Assembly (NCBI GenBank): GCA_000231825.2
Contig: JH720301.1
Coordinates: 542,336-606,335 of the forward strand
Length of the DNA: 64,000 bases
DNA from: Tetrahymena elliotti 4EA
Taxonomy: Eukaryota; Ciliophora; Oligohymenophorea; Hymenostomatida; Tetrahymenidae
Direction of reading: 5' to 3'
The notes under the pieces were generated by a model. It saw nothing but the letters and a program-made list of their open reading frames with translations. It was not told where the DNA came from and did no database searches. Positions within the stretch are counted from its first letter, which is position 1. Each line of letters opens with the position of its first letter. The translations under genes were made by a program, and so were the position numbers. Of the stretch, positions 50,588 through 63,824 are shown piece after piece.

Positions 50588-52075
50588 TCAATCAAATTAG
50601 ACATTTTTATCTTGTTTAGAAAATTCTATCTCATCTCCTTAAGAATATAATATGAATCCTGGATAGAATAAAGAGTTTTCTGTAAGTGAAATTTATATTT
50701 CGAATTTATGTCTATAGTTTTATTTTTCAAACAGCATTGAATTTCCTTTAATTGTAACTGTTACAACATCACCAGACTTAAATATAAATTAGCCATGCTT
50801 ATTTTAACTTTTTTATTGCTTTTGCTGCCAAAAATAGCCATTATGAGATAGCATATAATATCCATTTATAGTCTCAGCTTCTGTAGAGTTGGTGTTTTAT
50901 TAGATGGAAACTTCTTTAGCTACTTTTTCCTTTTCTACTAACCCAATACCTATCCAATTCTATAAATTTTTAATTTGAACAGTGAATGATTCGTTTTTGT
51001 TGGGATCAATATTTGTTTCTATGAATCCAATATAATAAGACTCCTTTGGATCTATATTCTTGAAAGAAAAACCATTTTGCTAAATAGCTTTGGATAATTT
51101 ACATGCCTTTTGTGAAATTGAATATGCAATTCTTGATTATAAATTAGATTTTAGATTATTTTTGTTCAATGCTTTATAAGTTAGAGAAGATGAAGAAGAA
51201 GAATTAGAGTACTTATCAAAATCTGGGATCTATTTATCATACAGATTATGTGAACTCCTCGAAAATACTTCTAAATTTTTTTTAATTTCATCCTCAATAG
51301 CAATTAGTGTTTTTGTTGAAAATTTATTTGCTTCACTATCTTCATTCAATATAACAGAACCTAAATTTTCTAGTAGATCGACCTATTTTTTTTCAATATT
51401 TTTTAACAATTTTTCATTTTCTTCTTTAGACGATTTCTAAGCAAAAACTTGTTCTATTTCTCCTAAAATTTCCAGTTGAAGAGTTAAGAATTAATCAATA
51501 GGTTTTTTATCAAACTGGTATCTATCATCAAACTTTGACATTACATTTAGCAGTTTTTGAGTATTTGCATTCTATTCTTAATACGCTTTTTGTATTATTT
51601 ATTTCATTTTTTGCTGGAAACTATCTAAGCTCATCATATATTACTATATTTATTCTTTTTAGCTTAAGTTATTATACATATTAGCTAGATTAATATGAGA
51701 ATTTTCATTCACTTTCTTGATTACTATTCCCTCAATCTCATCTAATTTTTAGTTTATTTTACTCTTAACATTTTAAAAATATTTAGCTATTTCATCTATT
51801 TCACTGAGTTCTTGCTATTAACTAAACAGATTCTCTATTTTTTCATAAATTAAGCTATCATCCAGTGGAGGCCAGTTATGTATAACTGATTTTTTAGATT
51901 TATCGAAAATCTAACCAATAGAAACCAATCTACGTGATTTAAAAGAATTTTTTGCAACACACACTTAACATTAAAAAGTACAAGACCCTTCTTCACTTAC
52001 TTCGATAAATAAAGGAATTTAATCCTTGTGAATCTAGCATATAAATTATTCATTTTGTTCCAAAAACTCAATCAT
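50588..52075 (-). CDS. B-box / coiled-coil / SPRY protein (TRIM-like, no RING)
   Basis: One exon encodes 495 residues (ATG at 52075, TGA 50588-50590). The N-terminus MIEFLEQNEQFICQIHKDQ has a C-x2-H pair and then CTFQCQVCVAKN, a short B-box-like zinc module. A coiled-coil region of about 250 residues follows (SQQQELSEIDEIAKYF, DSFQQKMKQIIQKAYQEQ). The C-terminus is B30.2/SPRY-like: SYYIGFIETNIDP, NWIGIGLVEKEKV, GYYMLSHNGYFW, FKSGDVVTVTIKGNSMLF and LFYPGFILYSQGDEIEF. SPRY domains bind peptides or proteins. TRIM proteins are usually E3 ligases through a RING, which is absent here, so the protein more likely acts as an adaptor. Many such RING-less proteins occur in ciliates. No intron is needed. 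Confidence 0.78.
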
Positions 52076-53022
52076 TTATTAATATTTGTTATAATACTTA
52101 ATTATTTTAATTTGTCTTTATTTAAAAACTGCTATAGAAAGATATTAATTAATACCACTAATAAACCTAATCAGATTGTAAATAATTATGATGAGTAAAT
52201 TTCATCAAACTTAAACTTAGTGTTTACTAAGATAAAATATTATAAACATAATAGATAGTTAAAGTATTGTAAAAAATACTTAATTACCACTTAAATTAAA
52301 TATCTGATTTAGATAAATGAAATAATATAAATTTAATTGAAACTTAACATAAGAGATAATGTACAAAATGAATAAAAAATTAGAGTTAATTTATACTTTT
52401 AAACAATTCAACTAAACTAATGCTTAAAAAATTATATTCATGCATGTTAGGAGCTTAAAAACAGTTATTAATTAATATTCTTTCTAATAATAAAATCTAA
52501 AAATCCAAAATTTTTTAACATGAAAAAATATATAATAATTTTATTTTTTTCAATATTAAGCTTTAGAAATGTGGATATTAAATAAATTAAAAGAATAGAA
52601 AACTTCATTTCTTTACTCAATACTAAATAAGAGAAGAGATAACTTCTGTAATAACAATTTTATTAATTTTTAACGTTGAGTTACTGGGTTATTTGGTCAA
52701 AAAACAATAAAAATTGTATTTGTAGGTAAATTTAAATTATTTTATGAAAATTATGATTGAAAGATTTAATTTTAATGAAAGTAGCCAATAGTAATAATTA
52801 TTATTTAATTTATATTTAGAAAAGTAGATTAAATTTTGACGTAAATAAAAATTTAGAGTAGTTATTAGTGAATATATATGCCAGTTTAAACATATTATAT
52901 TTGATATGTTAGCCTTAATTAGATTTATATGGATATCTTTTTCATTTGAAACATAATTTATCTAGCGCCAAATAATTTAAATTATTAGTTTTTTTTCAAT
53001 AATATAAGTAGTTTGTAGAGAT
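52076..53022. other. divergent intergenic region
   Basis: This lies between two divergent start codons and should hold both promoters. It is A+T-rich and nothing else was identified. Confidence 0.5.
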
Positions 53023-54486
53023 ATGGCTTTATTTAATGTAGCTTAGGATTACTTAGATTTTACAAGTGAGTAAGCTTATGCTTTGAAAGATTCAAACGAA
53101 TTTCAAAAAAGTCACAAAATTTTTAAAGTTTTATAAAAGCTAACTGTTGGAGAAAAGAGAAATGATTATATTCTAGAAAGAGTTAAGGGTTAGCTTGTTT
53201 AATGTCCTATTGAATAAAATAATATTTTAAGAAGAGGTATTAAGTACAATAATTATTCAGAACTTAATTTTGAGTATATTGCTCAAAATTACAAGCTATA
53301 AAAGAAGTACAGATTAGCTATGCGCTATTTGGATATTGGTATCTCTGTTTATCCTAAATCTCATTAGTTATTCCTTGAAAAGGGTAGTCTTTTGATAGAA
53401 ATGAGATAATATAGTGAGGCTATTAAAGCACTTTAATATGGACTTTAGATGATTGAAAAAAATTAAGAACTATCAGATAGAATAGTAGAATAGAAATTTG
53501 TAGGCCTTTATAACTTAGGAATAGCTTATGAAGAGGATGATTGTTTAGAAATAGCTTTGACCTACTATGAATAATGTTAGCAAATTGATGATTAGGATTA
53601 TGATGTTCTTTATTCAATGATAGGAATATATTCTGATTTAGAATAGAATTAATCAGCTTTAAATCTTCTTTATTAAATAATCGAGCTTAATCCAGTTGAA
53701 ATTAAAGCTTTTGTAGAGATCTCTAGAATCTTTGCTTAGATGCAAGATTATGAAAGTATGTAGAGGTAAATGAATAATTTAATTGAAATAAATGAAGGAA
53801 ATGATGAAGAATTAGCATAAGTTTATACTCAATGGTCTGAATTACTTTTGATTTTAGATATGGCAAAATAAGCTTTAGACAAGACTTACCTTGCTTAAAA
53901 AGTATATAACAAGGATTAAAAAATTTTAATTACTCAAGGTAAGATACTTTCATATCTTGGAAGACATGAAGAAGCTTTAAATACTCTTTAATAGTATTAT
54001 GAAAAGAATTCCTCAGATCATAATGCCCTTTCTCTAATTGCGAATGAGTATTTAATAATTGGTGACAAAGAGCGTTCTTTATAATTGCTTTAGTCATCTA
54101 TAAATATTTCAAATGGACAAGAAGCTTAGTATTATTATTTACTAGGAAGAGCTTACTATTATTTTAATGAATATGAAAAAGCTATTGAAAATCTCAAAAT
54201 AAGCTTAGAAAAATCTAACTAACAATCTTTATAATGTTAAATTTTATTAGCTCATAGCTATTCACGCCTTAAATAAAATGAAAAAGCAATAGAGTATTAT
54301 GATTCATCTCTATAATTTATAGGAAGAAAAAATATAAATAGATTAAAAAGAGTCATTACACTTAATGAATTTAACAAATATTTAAAGTATAACTAAGACA
54401 AATACTATCTAAAATAATATGAAGAAATTGAACACTATCTTCAAAAAAGGTTAATAAACGTAAAAAACATTGCTCAAATAATGTGA
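53023..54486 (+). CDS. TPR repeat protein
   Basis: One exon encodes 487 residues (MALFNVAQDYLDF to TGA 54484-54486). TPR units recur throughout, for example LQKKYRLAMRYLDIGISVYP, FLEKGSLLIEMRQYSEAIKAL, LYNLGIAYEEDDCLEIALTY, LGRHEEALNTLQQYYEKN and YYLLGRAYYYFNEYEKAIEN. The consensus small residues (G/A at position 8, A at 20 and P at 32) are mostly kept, so the array is a scaffold with at least ten repeats. No signal peptide, membrane segment or catalytic motif is seen. The arrangement recalls TPR proteins of intraflagellar transport and of the anaphase-promoting complex, but no feature picks one out. Confidence 0.82.
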
Positions 54487-55464
54487 AAAAAATAATTAAA
54501 AATTTTAATTAATATTAATAATATAAATATTTCAATATGGAGTATTAATTACATATTTTTTATCAAATCTATTCCTAGTTTTTATCATTTTTATAAGATT
54601 AAATTTATCTCAAAACTTCTAATGAAATTGATGATTTTTTATCTTAACAGATTTATTTATGATAAACTAATAGCTAATAATATTTTCAAGATTTTTTTCG
54701 TCTTATTCTCTAATATATTAGAAATTAATCATATTAAACATGAATCCATATTATTTTGTATTTTATAAATTTACTTTAAAAATTAATCAAATAAAATATC
54801 TTAGAATTAATAAAATGATAAAAGGAAGTATTTTACAATACTGAGCATATTAGAATTGAAAACACACTAAAATTATATGAAAATATGAAAAATGTTGTTG
54901 TTAAATTCACAAATAAATTCAATCCTCTATACAAAAAAAACGAAATGTAAAAAATTGGATAAAATATTCTTTTAAAAATAAATAGTAAGGATTTATAGTC
55001 AATTTTACTTAAAAGTTAAAAATTAATATTAAAATAACAATAAATAACTTTAAAAATATAAAATGGTTATTTTATTTACTTAAATCTATTTATAAGGAAA
55101 AAGATAAATAATCCTTAACTATGATTTATAGTTAAAGGAATTAAAATAATTTTACATTTTATACATACAGAATTTAGAATTGACAATAACATTCTTTCCT
55201 AAAATATTTATCAAACAAAATTGAAAATGTTATGGATTTAAGAATGAATTAAAGAAGTTTTTATTCATTTTCATGTTTTTTAATAAAGTTGGATATTAAG
55301 AAGCAAGCCTAAGATCAAGTAAAAATATGAAAAAAGAAGTTATTTTATTGAAAGAAAAAGAAATTAAATTAGTTATGAAAAAATAATAAATAATCTGATG
55401 CTTCGAAAATTAATTGTTATTAAAGTGAAAGTGAAAAATGCATTGCTTTCTTGATTAAATATTA

Positions 55465-55730
55465 ATTTATTTTTTTTGCTTTGGTTGATTTAGTTTATTT
55501 TGTTTGTATTTTAATTGGTCTTATTATTGTTAATATGATTTGTTTTTATTAACTGATTTTATCTTTGTTTATTTTAATTAATTTTTTCTTTTCTTTTGTT
55601 TTTATTTATTTTTCTTATATGTTTTAGTAATTAATTTATTTGTTTGTTTGTTTGTTTATGTTTTATTTAATTTTTTTTTAACTGATAATTTTTATTTTTA
55701 ACTTATTTTGTTGATTTTTTTTAGTTTTAT
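55465..55730 (+). repeat. T/G-rich low-complexity tract with (TTTG)n
   Basis: The plus strand is mostly T with G and little C over this stretch, with TTTG repeated about five times near 55639-55657. The strand bias differs from the mixed A+T-rich surroundings. Its origin is unknown; strand slippage is a simple explanation. Confidence 0.6.
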
Positions 55731-57142
55731 TTAATAAAAAAGAGGAAAGGATTATTGCCATTTTTTTTATCTGCCATTATTTATTTTTAAGTAATTTTGA
55801 AAGAAATTAGTTGTGTTTTTTTTAATAATATTAATAACGCCCTTAACATATATTTGGAATAGAGAGGTGGAATAAGAAGCTCAAGAAACTAAACTATACT
55901 ATCTCAAATTGCTCAATGCTAAAATAAATTTCTAAAATTATGAAAACTAATAATGATTTGGAAAAAAGAATGTATTTTTAATATAATGATTTTAAGTGGT
56001 AATTGTTGATTGTATCATAAGATATTCATGTGAAAAATAAGCTAATAACTAAAATGTTGGATAATTTATTTGACTAGATTTTAACGTGTACTGGTCTACT
56101 TTGATAATATTTATCCGAATGTCTTTTGTGTTTTAAGAGCATTTCTTTTAAAAACTATGTTGGAAATCTTATATAACCTGGATTCTATAATAGATTAAAA
56201 ACTTGTTCATTTTAGTATAATATCCTTTCTTCTCATGAATTTTAAGTTAAATATTCCATTTGCCTTTTTTTTGGCAATATTTGCTTTTATTCTTTAATAA
56301 TTAATTATTAATTATCCTAACACTTTTCTTTTATTTTGGATGACATTAATTTTTATTAATAAATTTATTTATTAAGTTTCAGCAAAAAAAATAACAAAAA
56401 AAATATGAATTGAAAGCAATTAAATATCTTCTCATTTATTAATACATAAAAAATAAATGATCATTTGTGAAATGTGTTAGAAGAAAAATAAACTAAAAAA
56501 AGAAAGAAGAAGAAGAATACTTTCTTTGATTTTTATTTAGATTTAATTGAAAAATTTTATAATAGAATAAATATTTGATTAGCTTTAAAAGCATTTAAAA
56601 AGAAAATTGATTAGATTCCTTTTTTTTTAATTATTTCATATATAAAATGTTCCTCTTTTATATTTTACTTATTAAATTTTGGTCTTTTTTTAAGTAATTA
56701 AAGAAGCAATACTAAAGAAAATCTTTTAAAAATATAAATTATTTAATAATTTATTAAGGAAGGCACTTAGTTATATTTATTAAAACAATATGTTGCATAC
56801 ATAAGCATTTTGATAAATTTGAGGTAAATTTAAAGAATTTTAAAGATGTTATTTTGCTTAATTTCTAGTTTTAAAAGTGTTATTAATTGATTTTAATTAA
56901 CTCTCTAGAAAATGAATTTGTAAAGACTATTTCTTTAATTAATTTTAAACTTTCTGAAAAAATTGTTTTCTTTTATTTTGTTTTGTAAAAATGTTTAAAT
57001 ATTTTCACATTTTATGCTTTAGAGTAAAATAATTTTCTTTTTCTCTAAAAAAACCTCTGAATTTAAAATATTTTTATGAAATTTATGTTATATTTTTTGA
57101 TTAAATTTGTTATATAATTATTTTTAACTCCTACCATATGTA

Positions 57143-57490
57143 AAACAAATGGAAACCTACTTTTTTTTAGAAAACAAGCATTTAGTAATTAAATTACAAA
57201 CAAAACTATTTAATTGATTTTATCACCTCAATATAAGTTGGTATAGAATATAATTTTATTAATAATACTTTTGTCCGTTTTAATGAAATTTTAGATAAAA
57301 TTAATGAAAATAAGGAAATTATATAAACTGAATGTAATTTTTAATATATATGTATTAATCATGAAATATATCATCTCTTATTTTTTTTCTTCATTAATCA
57401 TTTAAGACAGAGAATCATTATAAATAATAACTCATTGGTCTTAACAGATCTTCAGTATTTATTTACAATATTTTAGGTTTCCATTTGTTT
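57143..57490. repeat. 17-bp inverted repeat enclosing 314 bp
   Basis: AAACAAATGGAAACCTA (57143-57159) is the exact reverse complement of TAGGTTTCCATTTGTTT (57474-57490). The 314 bp between are A+T-rich with no coding frame. This looks like the ends of a short nonautonomous element or a hairpin-forming pair. No clear target-site duplication was seen. Confidence 0.5.
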
Positions 57491-60090
57491 CACCTCATAT
57501 AATATTTTACATTAAATCTTATTAAAATAATGTTATGCTATTGTTTTTAAATTATTCAAAAAATTTGATATGGAAGAATAAGTTTGGGCTGGATTTCAAA
57601 AATTTAAACATATTATTTTCTTCTATTCATTTTCAAGATTTTAAAATTTTTAATGAGAATCTTTTAAAAAATATCTTAATTTATATAATAGGAAAAGGAA
57701 TAGTTTTAAATATAAAATATATTTGAAAAGAAAAATTTTATAAGATTTATGATATTTATATTCTCATTTATTTTGAATAATTGATTCGTTTGTTAAACTT
57801 AATCAAATCTATGATAATTTTACTATAATTCTTAAATTTAAGAAATGGATTGAATTTTTTGTATAATTTCATAAATATAAAAAATAAATAATATAAAGAA
57901 GAAGCTTTTAAAATAATTATTTTAAAAAATAATCTTCTTAAATGTAAAAAAATATGTTTATTTTAATATAAAATTTAAAGATAAATGTAGGATATTCTAC
58001 TCTTTTGTATTTTTTAAAATAAAATATGCAGAAAATATCTTTTCCCCTTTTTAAAGATTTGAATATATTTTGATTAAGAAAATATTAATCAAAATCTTTT
58101 AACTGAAAAATAAGAAATCAGTTTTAATCCTAAAATTTTTTAATTTTTCTTGATCTTTTTCTTATTGGTTATGAGCTATATTTAATTTCAACTTATTTTA
58201 AAATTACAAAATAAAAATTTGTTTCATAATATTGTTTTATATTTTTTCTAAATAATAAAACAATTAATCTTCAACAAGAGGGCTAAAATTTCAATCTGAT
58301 ATTATAGGAAAATATGATTGACTAAGAAATGAAAATATTAATATAGTTAAAATTAAATACTATTTTATCAATTTATTTTCTTTATTTTAAATAGATCAAA
58401 ATAATATATTCAGTATTTAAATAAAGATAAATTTAATATTTAATTAACTAAATTGATGTTTTTAATATTTTAATTTATGGCCTAATATTATTCTAAAATT
58501 TATTTCTAAGATTTTATTTAATTCTATTATATTGGTTAAAAGAAATTAATATCAAAAAGGTATCAAAAATATTTTTTAGAAGTTATGAATTTCTTTAATT
58601 TTCTAAAGTTAAAGGATACCAATAAAAATAAGTTAGTAATTATATAATTTTTTGAAATAAGGAATATTTTTCATAATCATAACTTGAAAAGATAAAAAAA
58701 GTAACTTAATTTTTATTTTTTTCTAATCTAAAACAAGACTTATCATTTTAATTCTATTAATAAAAAATAAAATTACAAAATAATTCTCATTTTCTTTATT
58801 TTATGACTTTAAAAACACTGGAATTCAAAAATTACTTACTTCTTAACAGTCGATTTATACCAAAAATAACTTAAATTAATTTGAGAGAAAGAAGTAATAA
58901 TACATTTATTAATTTTAGAAGCTAAAGAATAAAATATTATTTTGAGATCAATATATATTATTCTTCTTTACTTTTTTATTTTTAAATTCTTTTTTTACGT
59001 TTTAGAGTTTTTAATTTTTTTTATCATTAAATTTGATTTCTTTTTTATTTATTTTTATGAGTTGATGATTGATTATTTAAGCATTTTTTTAATTAATTTT
59101 TTTTTTCAGTTAATATTCTCTTAATCAAGTTTTCAGTTAAAATTATTTAAGATTCAAAGGTTTTTAGGAAAAATTTAAGAGATGTTTAACTTTTTCAAAG
59201 TTTATCACATATTTTTAATTTTTTTATCTTTTTTGGTTTAGTTAAATAGTAAATAGAATTGTAAGATTTTTATGGATAGAGATTAATTGCTTTGATTTAT
59301 CCTCTAGAAAATAATTTGCTTTCTAGGTAATCTTAGTGAAAGAAAAAAATGATAAAACAAATTGATCAGCTATGGGATATTAAAAACTATGAGCATTAAA
59401 GACATAAACAAAAGAAATCCAAAGTATGAAAGATTTCTACAGAAACAAACTGCATCTATCATTTGATAATTGCGAATAATTTATATCAATTTTTTAGCTC
59501 ATGATATAATTTGTTTATGTCTTCCTAGATTAAAAAATTAACTGCTGATTTTTTTTGTTTTCTCATTTTGATTATTTTTACATTAATTTTGTTAATTAAT
59601 TGTTTATATGAAAATTATTAAATCTTAGTATTTCATACAAATTAATTTTTTTGTTAAATTAAACAACGAATGAAATATTTAATAAATTAATTAATTTATC
59701 ATTAAGAGTATTTAATTTTCATGGAAAGATATAAATGATTATCTATGATTTGGAAGAGCAGAATCTGATGTTAATGAATAAAGTAAAATTGTTAATATGA
59801 GTTTAAAGAAGAATATTAAGAATCGCCAGACAAGATGATAAATGTTTGAAGGTTGCATTAAGATAATAGAAGATTTGATTTTGTTTTAAATAGTTATTAA
59901 AACACATTAGAGAGAAGATTTTAAATTAAGAAGAAAAGAAGCAAATAAAGAAAGAAACAATAAAAAAATAAATAAAAGATATTGCTAAGAAATAATAATT
60001 AAATAAATAACATTATTTTTAAAATAAATCAAGAAACGCAAAAATAAATATATTTATAGATTCAATAGAAAAAAAGCTAAGTTTAATAAA

Positions 60091-61836
60091 ATGGATTCAG
60101 ATCTTTTGCAATCATTATAAGCTCAATTCCCTCATTAATAAACAACTTTAGAATAGTTAGCTTTGTTACATGCTGAGAAGTACTTAATTTATTTAACTAA
60201 ACAATTCACTGACTAACTAATTTGTGAGTTTAAATTGCAATAAATAATTTATAAGTCAATTTCTGCTTCTTTCTTAATGAAATGAGCAGTTATGAATTGA
60301 TAACTGATAGTTATTTGCACAATATATTTTTATCTTACTTTATTAAATTATTTTTATTATTTTATAATAGATTATGGCATGAAATTACTTTAAATTTGAA
60401 TATTTTAGTACAAGATGAATAGGTTCTTTAAGAAAGAAAAGCTTTGTTGAGATTATATGATGGCTTTGTTAAAAAATTCATTAATAAGCTTGATTAACTT
60501 TTGTTAGCAAGATTTTTGACCTATGTTGCTAATGCATTTGATTGTAATAATTAGCATCTAATTTGGAATTTATTCCATAAGAATCATTTTAATTAATGTA
60601 CTTTTTAAAAATAAAAGCTAATTAGGAGAAGTTTAATTTCTTAGAATAAGCAAGATCAAACTTTTCTGAGGATAATGCTAGATATATAATCTAATTGCAA
60701 CAAGTAAATTATAAATTAGAATTGTTGTGATTACATAGCATAGCAAAGCTTAGAATTAAAAATGAAAGCATTTTTTAATTAAATATTAGATTAGTTACAG
60801 ATTAGATGACTAACATAGAGAATAAAATGATATTGAGTTGACCGAATTAAAAGAAAAAATTGAAAAGCAAGCCGTTATTGAACCACTCGCCTATTCTTTC
60901 TTATATAGAGTTAGTTACGAATTCTACTCCCAAAAGAAAAATTACGAACTTTTATATTTAAATGCTCTTTAATTCCTTGCATATACTCAACCTTCAGTAA
61001 AAATATTAACAAAATGAAAAGATTCTTACTAATTTATTATAACATAAAAGGATATTCCTCTTAGCTACTAGTAAGATATCTCTCTTAAGATGGCTATTTC
61101 TATTTTAGTCTCACCTAAGATCTATAATTTCAGTGAACTTGTAAATAATAATTTACTTAAATAGCATCTAATTTAAGAATTTTCTTGTTAATATAAAAAG
61201 CTCCAACAAAGTGTTGTCAAGTCTCTTTAAAACACTCCTTACTCATGGTTATACACCTTGATAGAAACTTTTAATAATGGTAATGTAGATTAGTATTACT
61301 AAGATGTTAAAACTTTTGATGCCCAAATTAGATAAAACGTAATTCATTCTTTTACATTTATTAATTATTTTAAACATTTATCTACTTACTAAATAGGCCT
61401 TACTAGTCAGCAACGAAAAATTATTAGAAGAAAAGATTAGAATTATGGCTTTCCTTGATTTGGTATTTAATTTACCTAAAAATGATAGAACTATTTCATT
61501 CGAAAAAGTAGCTTAAAGAACTAAATAACCAGTAAACGAAGTTGAGTATTTACTCATGAGAAGTATGGCCTTAGGCTTAGTAAAAGGATCTATAAATTAG
61601 GTAAATTAAGCATATTATTTAAATATATAAAAGCCATTTATATGTTATTTTCGAATTGATATTAATTTTAAATTCTTAAATAATAGATTCAAGGTAATGT
61701 AACAATTAGCTGGATGATTCCTAGAATCTTAGATAACTCAAGAATATAAATCATGAAAAATAAATTTGATGAGTGGACTTATAGTCTCAAAAATTTAATT
61801 TAATTAGTAGAATAAGAACCTGTACCTCTCTATTGA
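60091..61836 (+). CDS. RPN9: 26S proteasome regulatory subunit Rpn9 (PSMD13)
   Basis: Reading the exons gives roughly 380-390 residues aligned by eye along the Rpn9/PSMD13 family. Matching blocks are KLWHEITLNLNILVQD (human LWHQLTLxVLDFVQD), FLEQARSNFSEDNA, NFSELLQQSVVKSLQNTPYSW, LIETFNNGNVDQYY, IRIMAFLDLVFNLPKNDRTI, NEVEYLLMRSMALGLVKGSI and VTISWMIPRIL. The last three make up the C-terminal PCI domain, which helps assemble the proteasome lid. Introns of about 50-120 nt are fixed by family alignment and phase: 60255-60370, 60544-60617, and others near 61140-61200 and 61340-61395. One near 60690-60790 is approximate. The start ATG at 60091 follows TAATAAA, and TGA is 61834-61836. A housekeeping lid subunit, normal in content; no key block is missing. 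Confidence 0.93.
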
Positions 61837-63824
61837 GAAAAGAATAAGTTTGTCTATAAAAATATTAAAAGATAATTAAAATATAATTGTATAATGTTTA
61901 AATAAATACCTTCCTTATAAATAATTTCTTATAGCAAATTATAACTAGTATTCTTTTGAATTTAAGAAATAATACCTTTACTTACCTTTCAAATTTTAAT
62001 TTAATTAAAAAATTCAAATTGTCAACTTTCTTTAAAGTACAAACTAAAATCATTTCTTAATTATTTAAAAAAAAGAAGAAGATTATAAATTTTTAATTTA
62101 AGAAAGTTCAAAAATTTATACAAAAGTAAAAGTAAAAAAGTTATTTCTGCTAGATATATGGTGAATTAATAAAATATTTATTATCTTAGATACTAATTTT
62201 TTATTAATAAATTATTTTTCTTTCTTTAATTCAGTTATTTTTTTGAAATTAATTTGATTAAAATAATTTAAATTAAAATATGTTCAGACAATATTTTCAG
62301 CAAATAATCTCTTCTGAGCTTTTTTTGAAAAGAATAACAAAATTTTCAATTTTACCAAGAAAATCAATATTTTTGTTTTATCAATTTTTTCTACTTTATA
62401 AAAATCAAAAAAAGACAATATATTTTTAAAGATTTAAACTTTGATTGTCTAAATTTACAAAGTTTAATTTGAATTATTTGCTTTTTAATCCATTTCAAAA
62501 GAACTTATTTTTTTTACAGTAATTCCAAATAAACTAAATTTTCTATGTGAAGTATTTCATTTTCATTTTTATTTCTAAAAAAGTCTTAAAAGTCTATAAA
62601 AATCTTTAAAAAATACAAATATTTTGCAGCATTATGAAATGATATCTTTTAAAAATAGTTATTTAACAAAATATATTTAAAACAGTCTAAAATTAAAAAA
62701 TTATAAGATTTATCTATATACATATGTACTAATTTGTTGATATATGAAAGGATAAAATACAAAAAAAAGAATGTGCTTTCTCATACACAAATTTGAGGAA
62801 ATAAAAAAATTGGCCCAATTCTTTAAAATTTAAGTAGACTTTAAACATAAAACTTATTTTTTCAGTCAAATTGATTTTGTATGAATTAATCCATACTGTT
62901 AAAATTCGAATAATCTTTTTGATAGAATGTTTGATGTATATTTTTTTTACTATCAGTTTTCCTATCATATTATAACAAAATATCTTTACTTTAATAAAAG
63001 AAAATAATTCCTTTCCTCTATTACATCTATTTCAAAATTGTATAATATCTTTTTTATTTTTAGATAAGATTTTCAAAATGGGTTTATAAAATAGACACTT
63101 TAAATTGACATATTATGTAAGCTTAATTAAATAAACACTCTCACATATTGTGTGGGCAAATTCTTTCTTTTTTCATTTCTATATTAATCAGAATTTGCTG
63201 TAAGCAAAAAGATTATTTTCGATTTATGAAAAAAAAGAATGGATTTTCTTTACAGATTAATTTTTTAAATCTATTAAAATTCATTAAATTTAATAGAAAT
63301 TTACTAGACATTATTAAACACAAATTTTTTGGATTTTCAGTTTTTCAGTTTTAAAGAAGACTGAGTAAAATTTAAACCTAAAAATATAAAATTCAGATAT
63401 AAACATTAGATTGAATATGAAAACGGAATATATTTTATTAATCAAAACATAAAATTGGTTTATTTTGATTAAACTAGACAGATTTTAATTTTTCTGATAG
63501 GGAATTATATTAAGAAGTTAGGAACACAATTTGATTTGATGTATCTATGTAATATAATGACTTGTATAATACAAATTTTTATGGAAAGCCATTTAGTTAG
63601 GTTAAGTAGGAACAACATTTTTTACCACAAAATAAGACAAAGATATAATTTAATCATTAAATCTATACAAACATATTAAATCCTTACACTGATAATTAAT
63701 TATTAGTTGTTTTAGATATACTCTTTACATATTTTAATTTAAAAGTAGTACCTTAATTAAATACATTGTAATCAATTTTATATTAAAAAAATAGGAATAA
63801 AAAAACTTGTTTTTATCTCTTGAG
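61837..63824. other. intergenic spacer
   Basis: This A+T-rich spacer between two plus-strand genes holds the 3' UTR of the Rpn9 gene and the promoter of the exchanger gene. No gene or RNA was recognised; the short frames at 62729-62968 and 63148-63354 look noncoding. Confidence 0.55.

Larger units (their letters stand above)
54487..60090. other. long intergenic spacer with T-rich tract and inverted repeat
   Basis: This is 5.6 kb between two plus-strand genes, the longest empty stretch in the window. It contains a T/G-rich tract (55465-55730) with a TTTG repeat and a 17-bp inverted repeat (57143-57490). Small open frames at 57535-57726 and 58942-59124 look like noncoding A+T-rich DNA. I found no gene. 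Confidence 0.5.

Noticed and set aside
57535..57726. 63-codon open frame
   Set aside because: Phe, Leu, Ile, Lys and Asn dominate, as expected from random A+T-rich DNA, and no start context or domain is seen.
60544..60617. 20-nt intron (GTACTT...AAAAG) in the Rpn9 gene
   Set aside because: A 74-nt intron with a better donor (GTAATA) gives a protein that aligns with Rpn9 without extra residues.
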